64,000 nucleotides of DNA from Vicia villosa (lineage: Eukaryota; Streptophyta; Magnoliopsida; Fabales; Fabaceae): assembly GCF_029867415.1 (NCBI RefSeq), contig NC_081186.1, positions 21,889,915 to 21,953,914 of the forward strand, read 5' to 3'. Below are positions 12,589 to 24,580 of this stretch, piece after piece. Position numbers and translations under genes: made by a program. Numbering within the stretch: position 1 is the stretch's first letter; every line of letters starts with the position of its first letter. Below the pieces are notes generated by a model. It made no database searches. It was not told where the DNA came from and saw only the letters and a list, made by a program, of their open reading frames with translations.

Positions 12589-13620
12589 CCAGTTACCACT
12601 GGCTCCAGATAAGGGACACTATTAAATGCTTGATATAAACAAGAAACGCCAGTCAACTTACTGGACCTTTGCTGATAACAACCGAACTTTGAATGAAAGG
12701 ACCAATAACAATCAGACCCAACTGGAGAATGCCTGTTACTACAGGACTTTGAAGGGAAGGGCCAATAACAATCAGACCCAACTGGAGAATGCCTGTTACT
12801 ACAGGTCTTTGAAGGGAAGGGCCAATAACAATCAGACCTAGCCAAAGAATGTCTGTTACTACAGGAATTTAAAGAAAAGGCTAGTAACAACTAGACTCGA
12901 CAAAAGGGTGCCTGTAACCACAGGACTTTTGCTGGTAACAACCAGACTTTAAAGGAAAGGACCAATAACAATCATACCTAACCAAAGGATGCCTGTGACA
13001 ACAGGACTTTAAAGGAACAGACTAGTAACAACTAGAAGTGACCAAAGGATGCCTGTAACAACAGGACTTTTGCTGGTAACAACCAGACTTTGAAAGAAAG
13101 GACCAATAACAATCAGACCTAACCGAAGGATTCCTGTAACCACAGGACTTTAAGGAAAAGGCTAGTAACAACTAGAATTGACCAAAGGATGCCTCTAACA
13201 ACAGGACTTTTGCTGGTAACAACCAGACTTTGAAGGAAAGGACTAATAACAATCAGACCTGACCGAAGGATGCCTGTAACAACAGGACTTTAAAGGAACA
13301 GACTAGTAACAACTAGAACTGACCAAAGGATACCTGTAACAACATGAATTTTGCTGGTAACAACCAGACTTTGAAGGAAATGACTAATAACAATCAGACC
13401 TGACCGAAGGATGCCTGTAACAATAGGACTTTAAAGGAACAGACTAGTAACAACTAGAACTGACCAAAGGATGCCTGTAACCACAAGACTTTTGCTGGTA
13501 ACAACCAGACTTTGAAGGATGTCCATAACCATGGGACTTTTGAAAGAGATGCCAATAATCATTGGACTTGGGTGAAAGAAACACCAGAATCAATCAGGGG
13601 ATGCCAGTAAGCTCTGGGTT
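12589..13620 (-). repeat. Ogre C 3'-region array of mini-hairpins, 141-bp higher-order repeat
   Basis: Each submonomer carries a 4-nt stem around a 6-nt loop, usually TAACAA on the + strand: CTGG-TAACAA-CCAG, CCTG-TAACAA-CAGG, CTAG-TAACAA-CTAG, and the imperfect CTAA-TAACAA-TCAG. In the regular part the hairpins start every 30 bp (13213, 13243, 13273, 13303, 13333), then after 21 bp the set restarts (13354). This gives a 141-bp higher-order unit seen from 12931 to about 13510 (starts at 12931, 13072, 13212, 13353, 13494). The flanks hold older variants such as CCAGTTACCACTGG at 12589-12602. Tandem repeats between pol and the 3' LTR are known in Ogre/Tat elements and can seed satellites. Confidence 0.9.
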
Positions 13621-15107
13621 TTCAAGAAGATATTGATGCTTGCGAAGCATAAGAATTACATGGATCCCTCAAGCCAAAAGCGGGGTGTAACCCTTCAAGG
13701 GTGGCAATCATTCGAATTGCCACACACAAAGTATGGGTTATCCAAACGATTGAGCTCAGCGGACGGGAAATAACCAAAGAGACAATGATATTGACGAAGA
13801 ATGACTCTCTATCCAATCCACAATGGGGAGAGAAAGTGAGACTTCTTCTGGGGATATACTACCTCACGCTTTTGAAGCACATACAAACCTGGCTTATGCA
13901 TTGATGCATGTTTGAATTTTTCATGGCGTAATGCTCCATATTCATGGAAATGCTACGCATTTTTGTAGATGCAATGTGAATGCAATGATTACTATGTGCA
14001 AGAGAGGACAGATGAACATCGGAGAGAGCCTTCTGTCCAAAGCACTCTGTGGGGGATTCTTCTTGATGTTTTGACTTTGCCAAGCCACACCAGATGGTTT
14101 CTTGAACAACCCCAATATGTAACTTCTGCAGGGGATGACTTGCACCAGAAGACTCGTGAGGAAAGGGGCATGATGGAATTTTTATAGAGACATCACCGTC
14201 ATCATGTTAGGAAACTTGAAGATTGCACCTCTCCCTCTGAACTTCCACATCTTTGTCGAAAAATAAGGGAATCTAATCAGCACTGCGTAGCACTTAAACC
14301 TTGGATGAGAGCTCCCCAGAGAAATAAACTCTGGTATTTGAAGGAAAGGAGACCTTTGGGTTCCATCTCGAAAGAGATGTCCGGTTGACACTTCTTGAAG
14401 CGTAGGTACTGACATTTGACTGTGCTGAATGATCGGAGATTCCTGCAAAACAAGTCAAACAAGTATGCCCCAGGTATGATGGCTCTACCTCGTCCACCAT
14501 CCCAAGTACTCAAAGTCTTTAAGCAATTCTATCTCTTTTAGATCATGTTCCTTTTGTAGGACTTCAATGTTAGAAATGCAATGCTTACCAAAATAACTGG
14601 ACGTTTTTGTAAACAAAACCGAAAAATAAAACGATGCCGGAATTTTCTGAGTGAAATATCTTTTCATTAATGAAAAATTGCCTAACATAGGCGAGTACAT
14701 CAGGAAGTGGCCCCCTCAAGGAGGTTGCCACCAAAAAGGAAAACAAACAACATTTACAAACATGGCAACGTAAGAAAAGATTCCATTGGGTTCCAATCTT
14801 GCTATGCCTTGCAGATCTCCAATATTCCTTCTGCTTTGCTTTCCAAAATGGATGAATGAATTGATCCTTTACCCTTCTGAGTCCTCCAATTGTGGTGACT
14901 AGCTATGCTCAAGGATCTAATGCACGACGCAATCATTCCCTTTTTGTCCCTCTTTTGCCTGGACCGTCCTTTCGGGTTTTCAATCCACTAGGACCCCTTT
15001 TTTGCCTAAGTCGCCCTTTCGGGTTTTCAACTTAGCGGGTATACTTTATTTCTTTTTCATTCTTTTGCCTGATTTTTTCCTTTTCTTTTATTTTATTTTG
15101 ATCAGGT
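13621..15107 (-). other. Ogre C 3' untranslated spacer
   Basis: About 1.5 kb lies between the hairpin array and the integrase stop. No convincing long frame or RNA gene was seen. Two nearby copies of the motif CCCTTTCGGGTTTTCAA or a variant occur near 14965-15040. The rest appears unstructured. Confidence 0.6.
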
Positions 15108-18097
15108 TTATGCGAAGTATTTTTTAACTGCGTCAGCATTCACGGGAAGTGGGAAGTCTTCGCCATCCATAGTTGAGAGGATCATGGCGCCACCTGAGAA
15201 GACTTTCTTTACGACATAAGGCCCTTCGTAATTCGGAGTCCACTTTCCCCTAGGATCATTGTGAATAGGCAGGATCTTCTTGAGCACAAGGTCACCAACC
15301 TGAAAGTGTCGAGGACGAATCTTCTTGTCGAAGGCTTTCTTCATCTTCTTTTGATAGGCTTGCCCATGGCATATGGCCGCTAGTCTCTTTTCATCAATGA
15401 GGTTCAGTTGATCAAATGTGGTCTGAACCCAATCAGCTTCACTGAGCTTCACATCTGTCAATACCCTTAATGAAGGAATCTCGACCTCAACCGGAAGAGT
15501 CGCTTCCATGCCATATACTAATGAGAAGGGAGTTGCCCCTGTGGAAGTACGCACCGAGGTACGATAACCATGTAAAGCAAAAGGCAACATCTCATGCCAA
15601 TCTTTATAGGTGACCACCATCTTTTGCACAATCTTCTTGATATTCTTATTGGCCGCTTCAACTGCGCCATTCATCTTTGGCCTGTACGGGGAGGAGTTAT
15701 GATGCGTAATCATGAAGTTCTCGCATAATTCCTTCATCATCTTATTATTGAGGTTGGATCCATTATCAGTGATAATTTTCTCAGGAACCCCATAACGACA
15801 GATTATATTGTGCTTGATGAAGCGAGTCACTACTTGCTTGGAGACATTTGCATAAGAAGCAGCTTCAACCCACTTGGTGAAGTAGTCAATAGCAACGAGG
15901 ATGAAACGATGTCCATTAGAGGCGGTGGGCTTAATTTCTCCAATCATATCGATGCCCCACATAGCAAACGGCCAAGGAGATGTCAACACATTCAGAGGAA
16001 CCGGAGGTACATGAACCCTATCTGCATACACTTGACATTTGTAACATACCACCACATGGTTGAAACAATCATGCTCCATGGTCGACCAATAATAACCGGC
16101 TCTCAATATTTTTCTAGCCATGGTGTGTCCACTCGCATGTGTACCAAAGGATCCTTCATGCACCTCTTGCATGATCTTCGTTGCTTCGTGTCTATCCACG
16201 CATCTGAGCAACACGAAATCAAAATTCCTCTTGTATAACACACCTCCAGCAAGGAAGAACTTGGCAGATAGTCTCTTCAGAGTTTTCCTATCCGTAAGGG
16301 AAGCACCCTCAGGATACTCTTGGGTCTCCAGAAATTTCTTAATGTCATAAAACCATGGTTTCTCATCAGGCACATTATCAACAACGCCACAGAATGCAGG
16401 CTCATCCAACCTTTTGATCACAATTAAAGGCAATTCATTGTCCCATTTGACTTTGAACATGGATGCTAAAGGGATGTGATCAAAGGTGATCTCATCAAAG
16501 TATTGAGCCAATTTCACAACATGTTCACTATAGGGAATCAAGTTGGGGTGGCGTGTTTCCCAAACTCTGTTGATCTGACTAATCACCAAAGCAGAATCTC
16601 CATAAACTGCGAGATTTTTAATCCTCAAATCGATGGCAGCCTCAATACCATATATGCAAGCCTCGTATTCAGCCACATTATTAGTACAATCAAAACAAAT
16701 CCTGGCCGTGAATGGAATATGAAAACCTGTCGGAGAAGTAAGCACGGCCCCAATACCATTGCCCAATGCATTAGAAGCACCATCGAACACAAGCGTCCAT
16801 CGCGCCCCTGGTTCAGGTCCTTCCTCTTGATCTTGACTATTGGAAGTCTCTGCCACACACATTATATCCTCATCAGGAAACTCAAAGTGCATAGTTTGGT
16901 AATCATCCACAGGTTGATGCGCAAGATAGTCAGCAATCACACTGCTTTTAATGGCCTTCTGAGTAGTGTATTGTATGTCGTATACCGTCAAGATCATTTG
17001 CCAACTGGCAATCCTTCCTGTCAATGCTGGTTTTTCAAATATATATTTGATCGGATCCATCTTTGAAATCAACAAAGTGGTGTGAGTCAACATATATTGT
17101 CTCAGTCGGCGAGCAGCCCATGCCAAAGCACAGCAAGTTTTCTCGAGTAGTGAGTATCTTGATTCACAATCGGTAAACTTTTTGCTAAGGTAATAAATTG
17201 CGTGCTCTTTTCGACCGGACTCGTCATGCTGACCCAGCACACACCCCATTGAATTCTCGAGGACCGTCAAATACATAATCAACGGTCTACCTTCCACTGG
17301 AGGCATGAGGATTGGAGGCTCTTGCAAATACTCTTTAACCTTATCAAATGCCTTTTGATAGTTGTCATCCCACTTTATCGCCTGATTCTTTCTCAATAGC
17401 TTGAAGATAGGTTCACACGTGGCGGTAAGGTGTGAGATGAATCTCGCAATATAATTCAACCTTCCCAGGAATCCACGAACCTGTTTCTCAGTCCTCGGCT
17501 CAGGCATCTCTTGTATAGCTTTTACCTTTGCAGGATCAACCTCAATACCCTTTTCGCTTACAATGAAACCAAGTAATTTTCCGGATCTCACTCCGAAGGT
17601 GCATTTGTTGGGATTCAACCTTAACCTGAACTTTCTTAACCTTTCAAACAATTTCTTCAGGTGAACAAGGTGCTCCTCTTCAGTATGGGACTTTGCAATC
17701 ATGTCGTCCACATAGACCTCGATCTCTTTATGAATCATGTCGTGAAACAAAGTCACCATAGCTCTTTGATAGGTTGCCCCAGCATTCTTCAGCCCAAACG
17801 GCATGACCTTGTAACAAAAGGTGCCCTAAGGCGTAATGAATGTTGTCTTTTCCATGTCCTCGAGCGCCATCTTTATTTGATTATAACCAGAAAAACCGTC
17901 CATGAAGGAGAAAACCGAGAACTGGGCAGTATTATCCACCAACACATCAATGTGAGGGAGCGGGAAATCATCCTTCGGGCTTGCTCTATTCAGATCTCGA
18001 TAGTCGACACACATTCGTACCTTCCCATCATTCTTAGGTACAGGTACAATATTGGCGACCCATGGTGGATAAACTGTTACAGCGAGAAAGCCTGCAT
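15108..18097 (-). pseudogene. Ogre C pol, main part: RT, RNase H, archaeal-type RNase H, integrase
   Basis: Coding enters at 18097, next to the D insertion, with the RT N-terminal motifs (YRDLN, then GYNQI). It hits a TAG at 17823-17828, where a tryptophan is usual, then runs open for 898 codons to 15108. Seen in order: FGLKNAGATYQR, the RT catalytic YVDDMI, a Ty3-type RNase H region, a second RNase H with DGA...AEYEA...GDS (the archaeal-type domain known in the Tat lineage), the integrase HHCC finger (HASG...CYKCQ), the DDE core with TDNGSN and a late glutamate in GAVEAANK, and a C-terminal tail. The protein would copy and integrate element cDNA in the nucleus. The nonsense codon and D make it inactive. 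Confidence 0.93.
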
Positions 18098-18102
18098 CAA
18101 AC

Positions 18103-19320
18103 TGAAGGATAGAAAAACACTTAGAAAGGGGGGGTTTGAATAAGTGTAGCTTTAAAAACTTGACAGATAAAAATAAATTGCACAGTTATTTTTATCCTGG
18201 TTCGTTGTTAACTAAACTACTCCAGTCCACCCCCGCAGAGATGATTTACCTCAATTGAGGATTTAATCCACTAATCGCACGGATTACAATGGTTCTCCAC
18301 TTAGTCAGCAACTAAGTCTTCCAGAGTCTTCTGATCACACACTGATCACTCCAGGAACAACTGCTTAGATACCCTCTAAGACTTTTCTAGAGTATACTGA
18401 TCCACACGATCACTCTAGTTACAACCTGCTTAGATAACCTCTAAGACTTCCTAGAGTATTCTGATCCACACGATCACTCTAGTTCCTTACAACTTAATGT
18501 AATCAATTCTAAGAGTATTACAAATGCTTCTTAAAAGCGATAATCACAAACTGTGATATTTCTCTTAACGTTTAAGCTTAATCTCACTAATATATTACAA
18601 CAGCAATGTAGTGAGCTTTGATGAAGATGAAGATTCTGAGCTTTGAATTTGAACAGCGTTTCAGCAAGTTAATTTGAGTTGATTTGATACAGAATCGTTA
18701 GAATTGTTAACCTTGCTTCTCATCAGAACTTCATATTTATAGGCGTTGGAGAAGATGACCGTTGAGTGCATTTAATGCTTTGCGTGTTCCGTACAGCATC
18801 GCATTTAATGTTATACGCTTTTGTCAACTACCTCGAGCCTTGTTCACGCTGTGTCTACTGACGTAGCCTTTAGTAGCTTTTAACGTTCCTTTTGTCAGTC
18901 AGCGTAGCTTGCCACTTGTACTTCCTTCTGATCTGATGTTTGTGAATACAACGTTTGAATATCATCAGAGTCAAACAGCTTGGTGCATAGCATCTTCTGA
19001 TCTTCTGACCTTGAAGTGCTTCTGAGCGTGATACCATCAGAACTTCAGTGCTTCTGTTCTCTTGTTCTTCTGATGCTTCCATAGACCCATGTTCTGATTC
19101 TGCTTCGACCATCTTCTGATGTCTTGCCAGACCATGTTCTGATGTTGCATGCTGAACCCTTTGAGACAAAGCTTCTGAGCGTTGAATTATGCGTACTCTT
19201 TATATATTTCCTGAAAAGGAAATTGCATTGGATTAGAGTACCATATAATCTTAAGCAAAATTCATATTATTGTTATCATCAAAACTAAGATAATTGATCA
19301 GAACAAATCTTGTTCTAACA
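18103..19320 (-). repeat. Element D 3' LTR (left copy)
   Basis: On the minus strand it starts TGTTAGAACAAG at 19320 and ends CTATCCTTCA at 18103. It is the same length as the other LTR. Differences noted are two bases near 18252-18256 and one near 19184. Confidence 0.95.
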
Positions 19321-19336
19321 ATCTCCCCCTTTTTGA
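19321..19336 (-). other. Element D polypurine tract
   Basis: The minus strand reads AAAAAGGGGGAGAT immediately before the 3' LTR start. The same tract precedes the LTR of A at 41551-41564, which supports its role as plus-strand primer. Confidence 0.85.
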
Positions 19337-19570
19337 TGATGACAAAAACATATATAAATGATATGAATTTGCGATCAGAAAGAACAGACGGCAAAAGACA
19401 AATTACATAGCTATAGCATAAGCATATGAATATGTCTCCCCCTGAGATTAACAATCTCCCCCTGAGATAAATAATCTCCCCCTGAAATAAATACTCGAAG
19501 AACTTTAATAAAAGACTTCCCTGATTATTTCGGTAGAGACGATCATATAAGCTTCTTGTCTTCAGAGAAT

Positions 19571-19910
19571 TCATAGCTTCTGACTTCTGCTTCCATAGGA
19601 CAGCTTCAGAACTAGAATTTCTTTAGATCCCTAGAACACTCACAGCTTCTGATTCCTGCTTCCATCTAGGACAGCTTCAGAACTTGAATTTCTTTGATCT
19701 TCTGAACATTCACAGCTTCTGACTTCTGCTTCCATCTAGGACAGCTTCAGAACTTGAATTTCTTTGATCTTCTGAACATTCACAGCTTCTGACTTCTGCT
19801 TCCATCTAGGACAGCTTCAGAACTTGAATTTCTTTGATCTTCTGAACATTCACAGCTTCTGATTTCTGCTTCCCTCAGATAGCTTCAGAGCTTTGAATTT
19901 CTACCAACAT
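19571..19910 (-). repeat. 70-bp tandem repeat in D between env-like ORF and 3' LTR
   Basis: The landmark CACAGCTTCTGA recurs at 19641, 19711, 19781 and 19851, an exact 70-bp period. A more diverged copy starts near 19571. The middle copies are almost identical. Confidence 0.9.
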
Positions 19911-20607
19911 CACTTCATGCTAGATTTGTATCAGAACATTGTTGAATGTACCAGAGCATCATCTGAGCATCTCTACATCCTGAAATGTTACAGAACAAAA
20001 ACTAAACGACAAAAGTCAGCATGAACGAGTTAGAACATAAAATGTATATTTGAACACATGATATGTATCAGAGCCATATAGGCTAAAATAATGTATCAGA
20101 GCAAATAGAATTTTGTCAGATCAAATAGACAAATATGGATCAAATTCTATTCTTCTTTCTTGCTTCTGATTTCTGAAGCTTGACAGCACTCGGCTTGCTT
20201 CAGTTTCCATGGTTTTACTTCTTGTGTTTGCTTTGAAGATTCTCTTCACTTCTTTATACCTGCAAAACACTTAAACCATATAGAACTTGCAGTTCTCGTT
20301 AGTAAATGTGTGGGAGCTTTACCCAGCAACTGATAGATTAATCAAATCATTTATCATTTATCTTCTCCCCCTTTTTGTCATAACATCAAAAAAGAATATT
20401 TCAAAAGATTCAGATGAATAAAACGACAAATAAAATCACTGGAATGTAAATCAAAGAAACTTTTTATTGATAATCAAAAAAGATTACAAAAGGTTCCTAT
20501 GTTTAACAAGCAGATGCAGCAAGGAAAAAAAAAACTACAAAGACCAAAGCCTAAGACCCTAGCTAAGACAAAGTCTGTGCCAGCATGCCATGAAGGAGTG
20601 AAACGCC
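19911..20607 (-). other. Element D spacer without genes
   Basis: This AT-rich spacer lies between the env-like ORF and the 70-bp repeats. No convincing coding or RNA feature was seen. Confidence 0.6.
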
Positions 20608-21003
20608 TCATTGACTACTTCTTGGGCTTCCAGGCGAGGGGTCAGGGAGACTTGGTTCTGATGCAGATCTTCCACAATCTTTATCAGAGACAACATTCTC
20701 AGCGGGTGAAGATGAAGAGATTTCTTCGGAATAGGTTGAGGGAGAGGAAAGGTTAGATGAAGAGGAAGTTGAGTCTAGAAGGAAACAAGATGAGGAAGAA
20801 GATGGAGATGATGGAGGTCTTTCACCAGGGGGTTGAAACACACGTCTAGAATAGTTTCCAGATAACATTGCTTCGAATGGATTCACCTTGAGAGGATCAT
20901 AGGTGATCTTTATCTTTTTGGGTTTGGAGGGAGATGTTTCAACAGCTTTCCTCTTGTTGTTTTGATCTTTTCCATGGTTTCCTGGGCTTGATGAGGAGTT
21001 CAT
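20608..21003 (-). CDS. Element D env-like third ORF, short (131 aa)
   Basis: The ATG at 21003 is preferred to the upstream start at 21180 because the intervening stretch is a phenylalanine-rich translation of a CT-rich leader, like the leader before the env-like ORF of A. The product is rich in serine and proline, with a basic patch near residues 15-35 that resembles a nuclear localisation signal. It stops after 131 codons, whereas the equivalent ORF of A spans several hundred. Sequence similarity to A in this ORF is weak. It may be a truncated form or a different 3' module. No signal peptide or membrane helix is evident in the short form. Confidence 0.5.
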   Translation of the reverse strand: MNSSSSPGNHGKDQNNKRKAVETSPSKPKKIKITYDPLKVNPFEAMLSGNYSRRVFQPPGERPPSSPSSSSSCFLLDSTSSSSNLSSPSTYSEEISSSSPAENVVSDKDCGRSASEPSLPDPSPGSPRSSQ

Positions 21004-21445
21004 GATGGATTTGCAGATAATGAACGGGTAGGGTTTGATATGAATGCAAAAAGATAGAGTGAATAGAGAAAATATGAGAGGGAAGGAAAAATGTTTGAAG
21101 AATATAAAGAAAAACTGAAAGAGAGTAAATGATGAAAAGCATTTAATGTTACGTGACGTGAGGAGAGATAATAATGACAAAAGACGTGATTTGCACAGTT
21201 ACCTATGGTCGGCGTCCCTTCAACTGCACGCGCGCTTATCCATGAACAGTAACGACAGGTTTACCATCCCGAGATAGAACGTTACAGCTGTTTTGCTTTA
21301 AAAGAGGTTCTGAATCAACTTAGATAATGAAACGTTAGTAATAACCGAATCATAATTTCTAAAAGATTTCAATCAGAACTTCTGATTAAAAAAATAGTCC
21401 ATTTTCATTTCAGAAGATACTCATACATGAGAACTTCTCATCTTC

Positions 21446-24400
21446 TCATTCTGGGCATAAATCCATACTGATGTTCTTCAGAATGAACTTAAACCTATCT
21501 TCAGCCAGGGGTTTTGTAAAGATATCAGCCCATTGATGGTCTGTATCAACAAAGTTTAAAGATATAACACCCTTCTGAACATAGTCCCTTATGAAATGAT
21601 GTTTAATCTCAATATGTTTAGCTTTTGAATGAAGAATAGGATTCTTAGATAAACATATAGCAGAAGTATTATCACAGAATATAGGAATGTTACTCTCAAA
21701 TATCTGATAATCTTCTAACTGACTCTTCATCCAGAGCATCTGTGTACTACAACCAGCAGCAGCGACATATTCTGCTTCTGTTGTTGATAGAGCAATAGTT
21801 GCTTGCTTCTTGCTATACCACGAGATCAAATGACTTCCAAGAAATTGACAACTTCCTGAAGTACTCTTTCTTTCGATTCTGTCTCCAGCATAGTCAGCAT
21901 CGCAGAATCCTACTAAGTTGTATTCTTTAGATTTTCTGAAAACTAAGCCAACATTAGTAGTACCTTTCAGATACCTTAGAATTCTCTTAACAGCAGTTAA
22001 ATGAGATTCTCTAGGATCTGATTGGAATCTAGCACACAAACAAACACTGAACAGAATGTCAGGTCTAGAAGCAGTCAGATATAGAAGAGATCCAATCATA
22101 CCTCTGTATAACTTCTGATCTACCTTCTTACTTACCTCATCCTTACCTAGGATGCATGTTGGATGCATAGGAGTTTTGGCTTCTTTGCAGTCTAGAAGAT
22201 TAAACTTCTTCAGAAGTTCCTTCACATACTTGGTTTGGTGAACATACGTTCCTTCTGATGTTTGATTTATTTGTATTCCAAGGAAATACTTGAGTTCTCC
22301 CATCATGCTCATTTCAAACTCAGCCTGCATAGACTCAGCAAACTCCTTTCCAAGTGTAGCATTAGATGTTCCAAAAATAATATCATCTACATATATTTGA
22401 CAAATTAAAATATCCCTTTTAAAGGTTTTACAAAAGAGAGTAGTGTCCACTTTTCCTCTAGTGAAACCATTATCCAGAAGGAAAGAACTTAAGCGTTCAT
22501 ACCAAGCTCTGGGAGCCTGTTTCAATCCATATAACGATTTCTTTAATTTAAAAACATGATTAGGAGACATAGAGTCTTCAAAACCAGGAGGTTGATGGAC
22601 ATAAACTTCTTCATCTATATAACCATTTAAGAAGGCACTCTTAACATCCATCTGATAGAGAGTGATGTTATGTTGAGTGGCAAATGAAATTAATAGACGA
22701 ATAGATTCTAACCTGGCCACTGGTGCAAAGGTTTCTGTATAGTCAATCCCTTCTTGCTGACTGTAACCCTGAGCCACCAGTCTGGCTTTGTTTCTTACCA
22801 CTTCACCTTTCTCACTGAGCTTGTTTCTGAAGACCCATTTTGTACCGATTATATTGAATCCATCTGGTCTAGGAACAAGATCCCAAACATCATTCCTTGT
22901 AAACTGATTCAGTTCTTCTTGCATAGCAATTATCCAGTCTGGATCTTCTAGAGCATGATCAACAGAAGTTGGCTCGATCAAAGATACAAGACCTAATTGA
23001 CAATCTGCATTGTTCTTAAGGAATGCTCTTGTTCTGATTGGATCATCCTTCTTTCCAAGAATGACATCTTCTGAATGACCAGAGATGAGTCTGGATGATC
23101 TTCTGACAGATGGTTCTTCAGACATGCTTAGATTCTCCAGAGAAGCTGATACTTGATCTTCAGATTCTTTGCTTCTGAGAAGCTCTGCTTCTGATGCGTT
23201 GCTTCTTGGCTCAACAACTTCTGATATATCAATATCCCAATCTGCAAAATTATCAAACTGCTTTGGTTTTTCAGAACCAAGCTTATCATCAAACCTGATA
23301 TTGATTGATTCTTCTACAATCAATGTTTCAGTATTGTATACTCTGTAGCCTTTTGAGCGTTCAGAATATCCAAGAAGGAAACATTTTTGAGCTTTGGAAT
23401 CAAATTTACCAAGATGATCTTTAGTGTTCAGAATAAAGCATACACATCCAAAAGGATGGAAATATGAAATGTTGGGCTTTCTATTCTTCCACAATTCATA
23501 AGGAGTCTTATTTAGAATAGGTCTGATAGAGATTCTATTCTGAATATAGCATGCAGTGTTTATTGCTTCTGCCCAGAAATGCTTAGCCATATTGGTTTCA
23601 TTGATCATGGTTCTGGCCATTTCTTGCAGAGTCCTATTCTTTCGTTCTACAACTCCATTTTGCTGTGGAGTTCTAGGACAAGAGAAATCATGGGAAATAC
23701 CATTTTCTTTGAAGAATTCTTCAAAGGATCTGTTCTCAAATTCACCACCATGATCACTTCTGACCTTTATGATTTTACACTCTTTTTCAGATTGAATCTG
23801 AATGCAGAAATCAAAGAACACTGAATGAGTCTCATCCTTGTGTTTCAAGAATTTTACCCATGTCCAGCGGCTATAATCATCTATGATGACTAATCCATAT
23901 TTCTTCCCTCTGACAGATGCTGTTTTGACTGGGCCAAACAGATCAATGTGCAAGAGTTCCAATGGCCTTGAGGTAGAAACAACATTCTTAGACTTGAATG
24001 CAGGTTTGGAGAACTTGCCCTTCTGACATGCTTCACAAAGAGCATCTGATTTGAATTTCAGATTAGGGAGTCCTCTGACAAGATTCAGTTTGTTAATCTG
24101 AGAAATCTTTCTCAAACTAGCATGACCTAATCTTCTGTGCCAGACCCACTGCTCTTCAGAAACAGACATAAGACAAGTCACCTTCTGACTCATAAGATCT
24201 TGCAGATCTGTCTTATAAATGTTGTTCTTCCTCTTGCCTGTAAATAGGATTGAGCCATCCTTCTGATTTACAGCCTTGCAAGACTCTTGATTAAAGATTA
24301 TATCATAACCATTGTCACTCAATTGACTGATAGATAAGAGGTTATGTGTTAATCCTTCTACAAGAAGTACATTAGAAATGGAAGGAGAGTTACCAGACTT

Positions 24401-24580
24401 TATAGTTCCAGAGCCAATTATCTTGCCCTTCTGATCTCCTCCAAACTTGACTTCTCCTCCAGACTTAAGCACCAGGTCTTGGAACATAGACCTTCTTCCT
24501 GTCATGTGTCGTGAGCATCCAGAGTCCAGGTACCATGACATGTTGTGCTTTGTCCTTTTTGCAGTCAAGGATATCTGCAA
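21446..24580 (-). CDS. Element D pol polyprotein (PR-INT-RT-RNase H)
   Basis: This is a 1044-codon open frame with no stops. The nominal start is a TTG. Real expression probably comes by frame change from gag, because the frame lies in +1 relative to gag and overlaps it. In order: aspartic protease LDSGCSRHMTG (residues about 18-28), GAG-pre-integrase with HRRLGHAS and CEACQKGK, integrase DDE core ending in TPQQNGVVERKN, RT with YGLKQAPRAWY and the catalytic YVDDIIFG, and copia RNase H with CDADYAGD and STTEAEY. The order INT before RT defines Ty1/copia. All key catalytic residues I can place are present, so the protein may be functional. Confidence 0.94.
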   Translation of the reverse strand: MQISLTAKRTKHNMSWYLDSGCSRHMTGRRSMFQDLVLKSGGEVKFGGDQKGKIIGSGTIKSGNSPSISNVLLVEGLTHNLLSISQLSDNGYDIIFNQESCKAVNQKDGSILFTGKRKNNIYKTDLQDLMSQKVTCLMSVSEEQWVWHRRLGHASLRKISQINKLNLVRGLPNLKFKSDALCEACQKGKFSKPAFKSKNVVSTSRPLELLHIDLFGPVKTASVRGKKYGLVIIDDYSRWTWVKFLKHKDETHSVFFDFCIQIQSEKECKIIKVRSDHGGEFENRSFEEFFKENGISHDFSCPRTPQQNGVVERKNRTLQEMARTMINETNMAKHFWAEAINTACYIQNRISIRPILNKTPYELWKNRKPNISYFHPFGCVCFILNTKDHLGKFDSKAQKCFLLGYSERSKGYRVYNTETLIVEESINIRFDDKLGSEKPKQFDNFADWDIDISEVVEPRSNASEAELLRSKESEDQVSASLENLSMSEEPSVRRSSRLISGHSEDVILGKKDDPIRTRAFLKNNADCQLGLVSLIEPTSVDHALEDPDWIIAMQEELNQFTRNDVWDLVPRPDGFNIIGTKWVFRNKLSEKGEVVRNKARLVAQGYSQQEGIDYTETFAPVARLESIRLLISFATQHNITLYQMDVKSAFLNGYIDEEVYVHQPPGFEDSMSPNHVFKLKKSLYGLKQAPRAWYERLSSFLLDNGFTRGKVDTTLFCKTFKRDILICQIYVDDIIFGTSNATLGKEFAESMQAEFEMSMMGELKYFLGIQINQTSEGTYVHQTKYVKELLKKFNLLDCKEAKTPMHPTCILGKDEVSKKVDQKLYRGMIGSLLYLTASRPDILFSVCLCARFQSDPRESHLTAVKRILRYLKGTTNVGLVFRKSKEYNLVGFCDADYAGDRIERKSTSGSCQFLGSHLISWYSKKQATIALSTTEAEYVAAAGCSTQMLWMKSQLEDYQIFESNIPIFCDNTSAICLSKNPILHSKAKHIEIKHHFIRDYVQKGVISLNFVDTDHQWADIFTKPLAEDRFKFILKNISMDLCPE

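Noticed and set aside
12626..12890. Frames with repeated residues over the hairpin array (for example 12435-12890 minus)
   Set aside because: Periodic translation of the tandem repeat. The frame is not maintained through the rest of the array.
16476..17066. 196-codon + strand frame and others within 15810-18143
   Set aside because: Antisense shadows of the Ogre pol gene, which has clear RT, RNase H and integrase motifs on the minus strand.
19571..19910. CRISPR-like repeat array
   Set aside because: Repeats are contiguous 70-bp units without unique spacers, in a plant retrotransposon.
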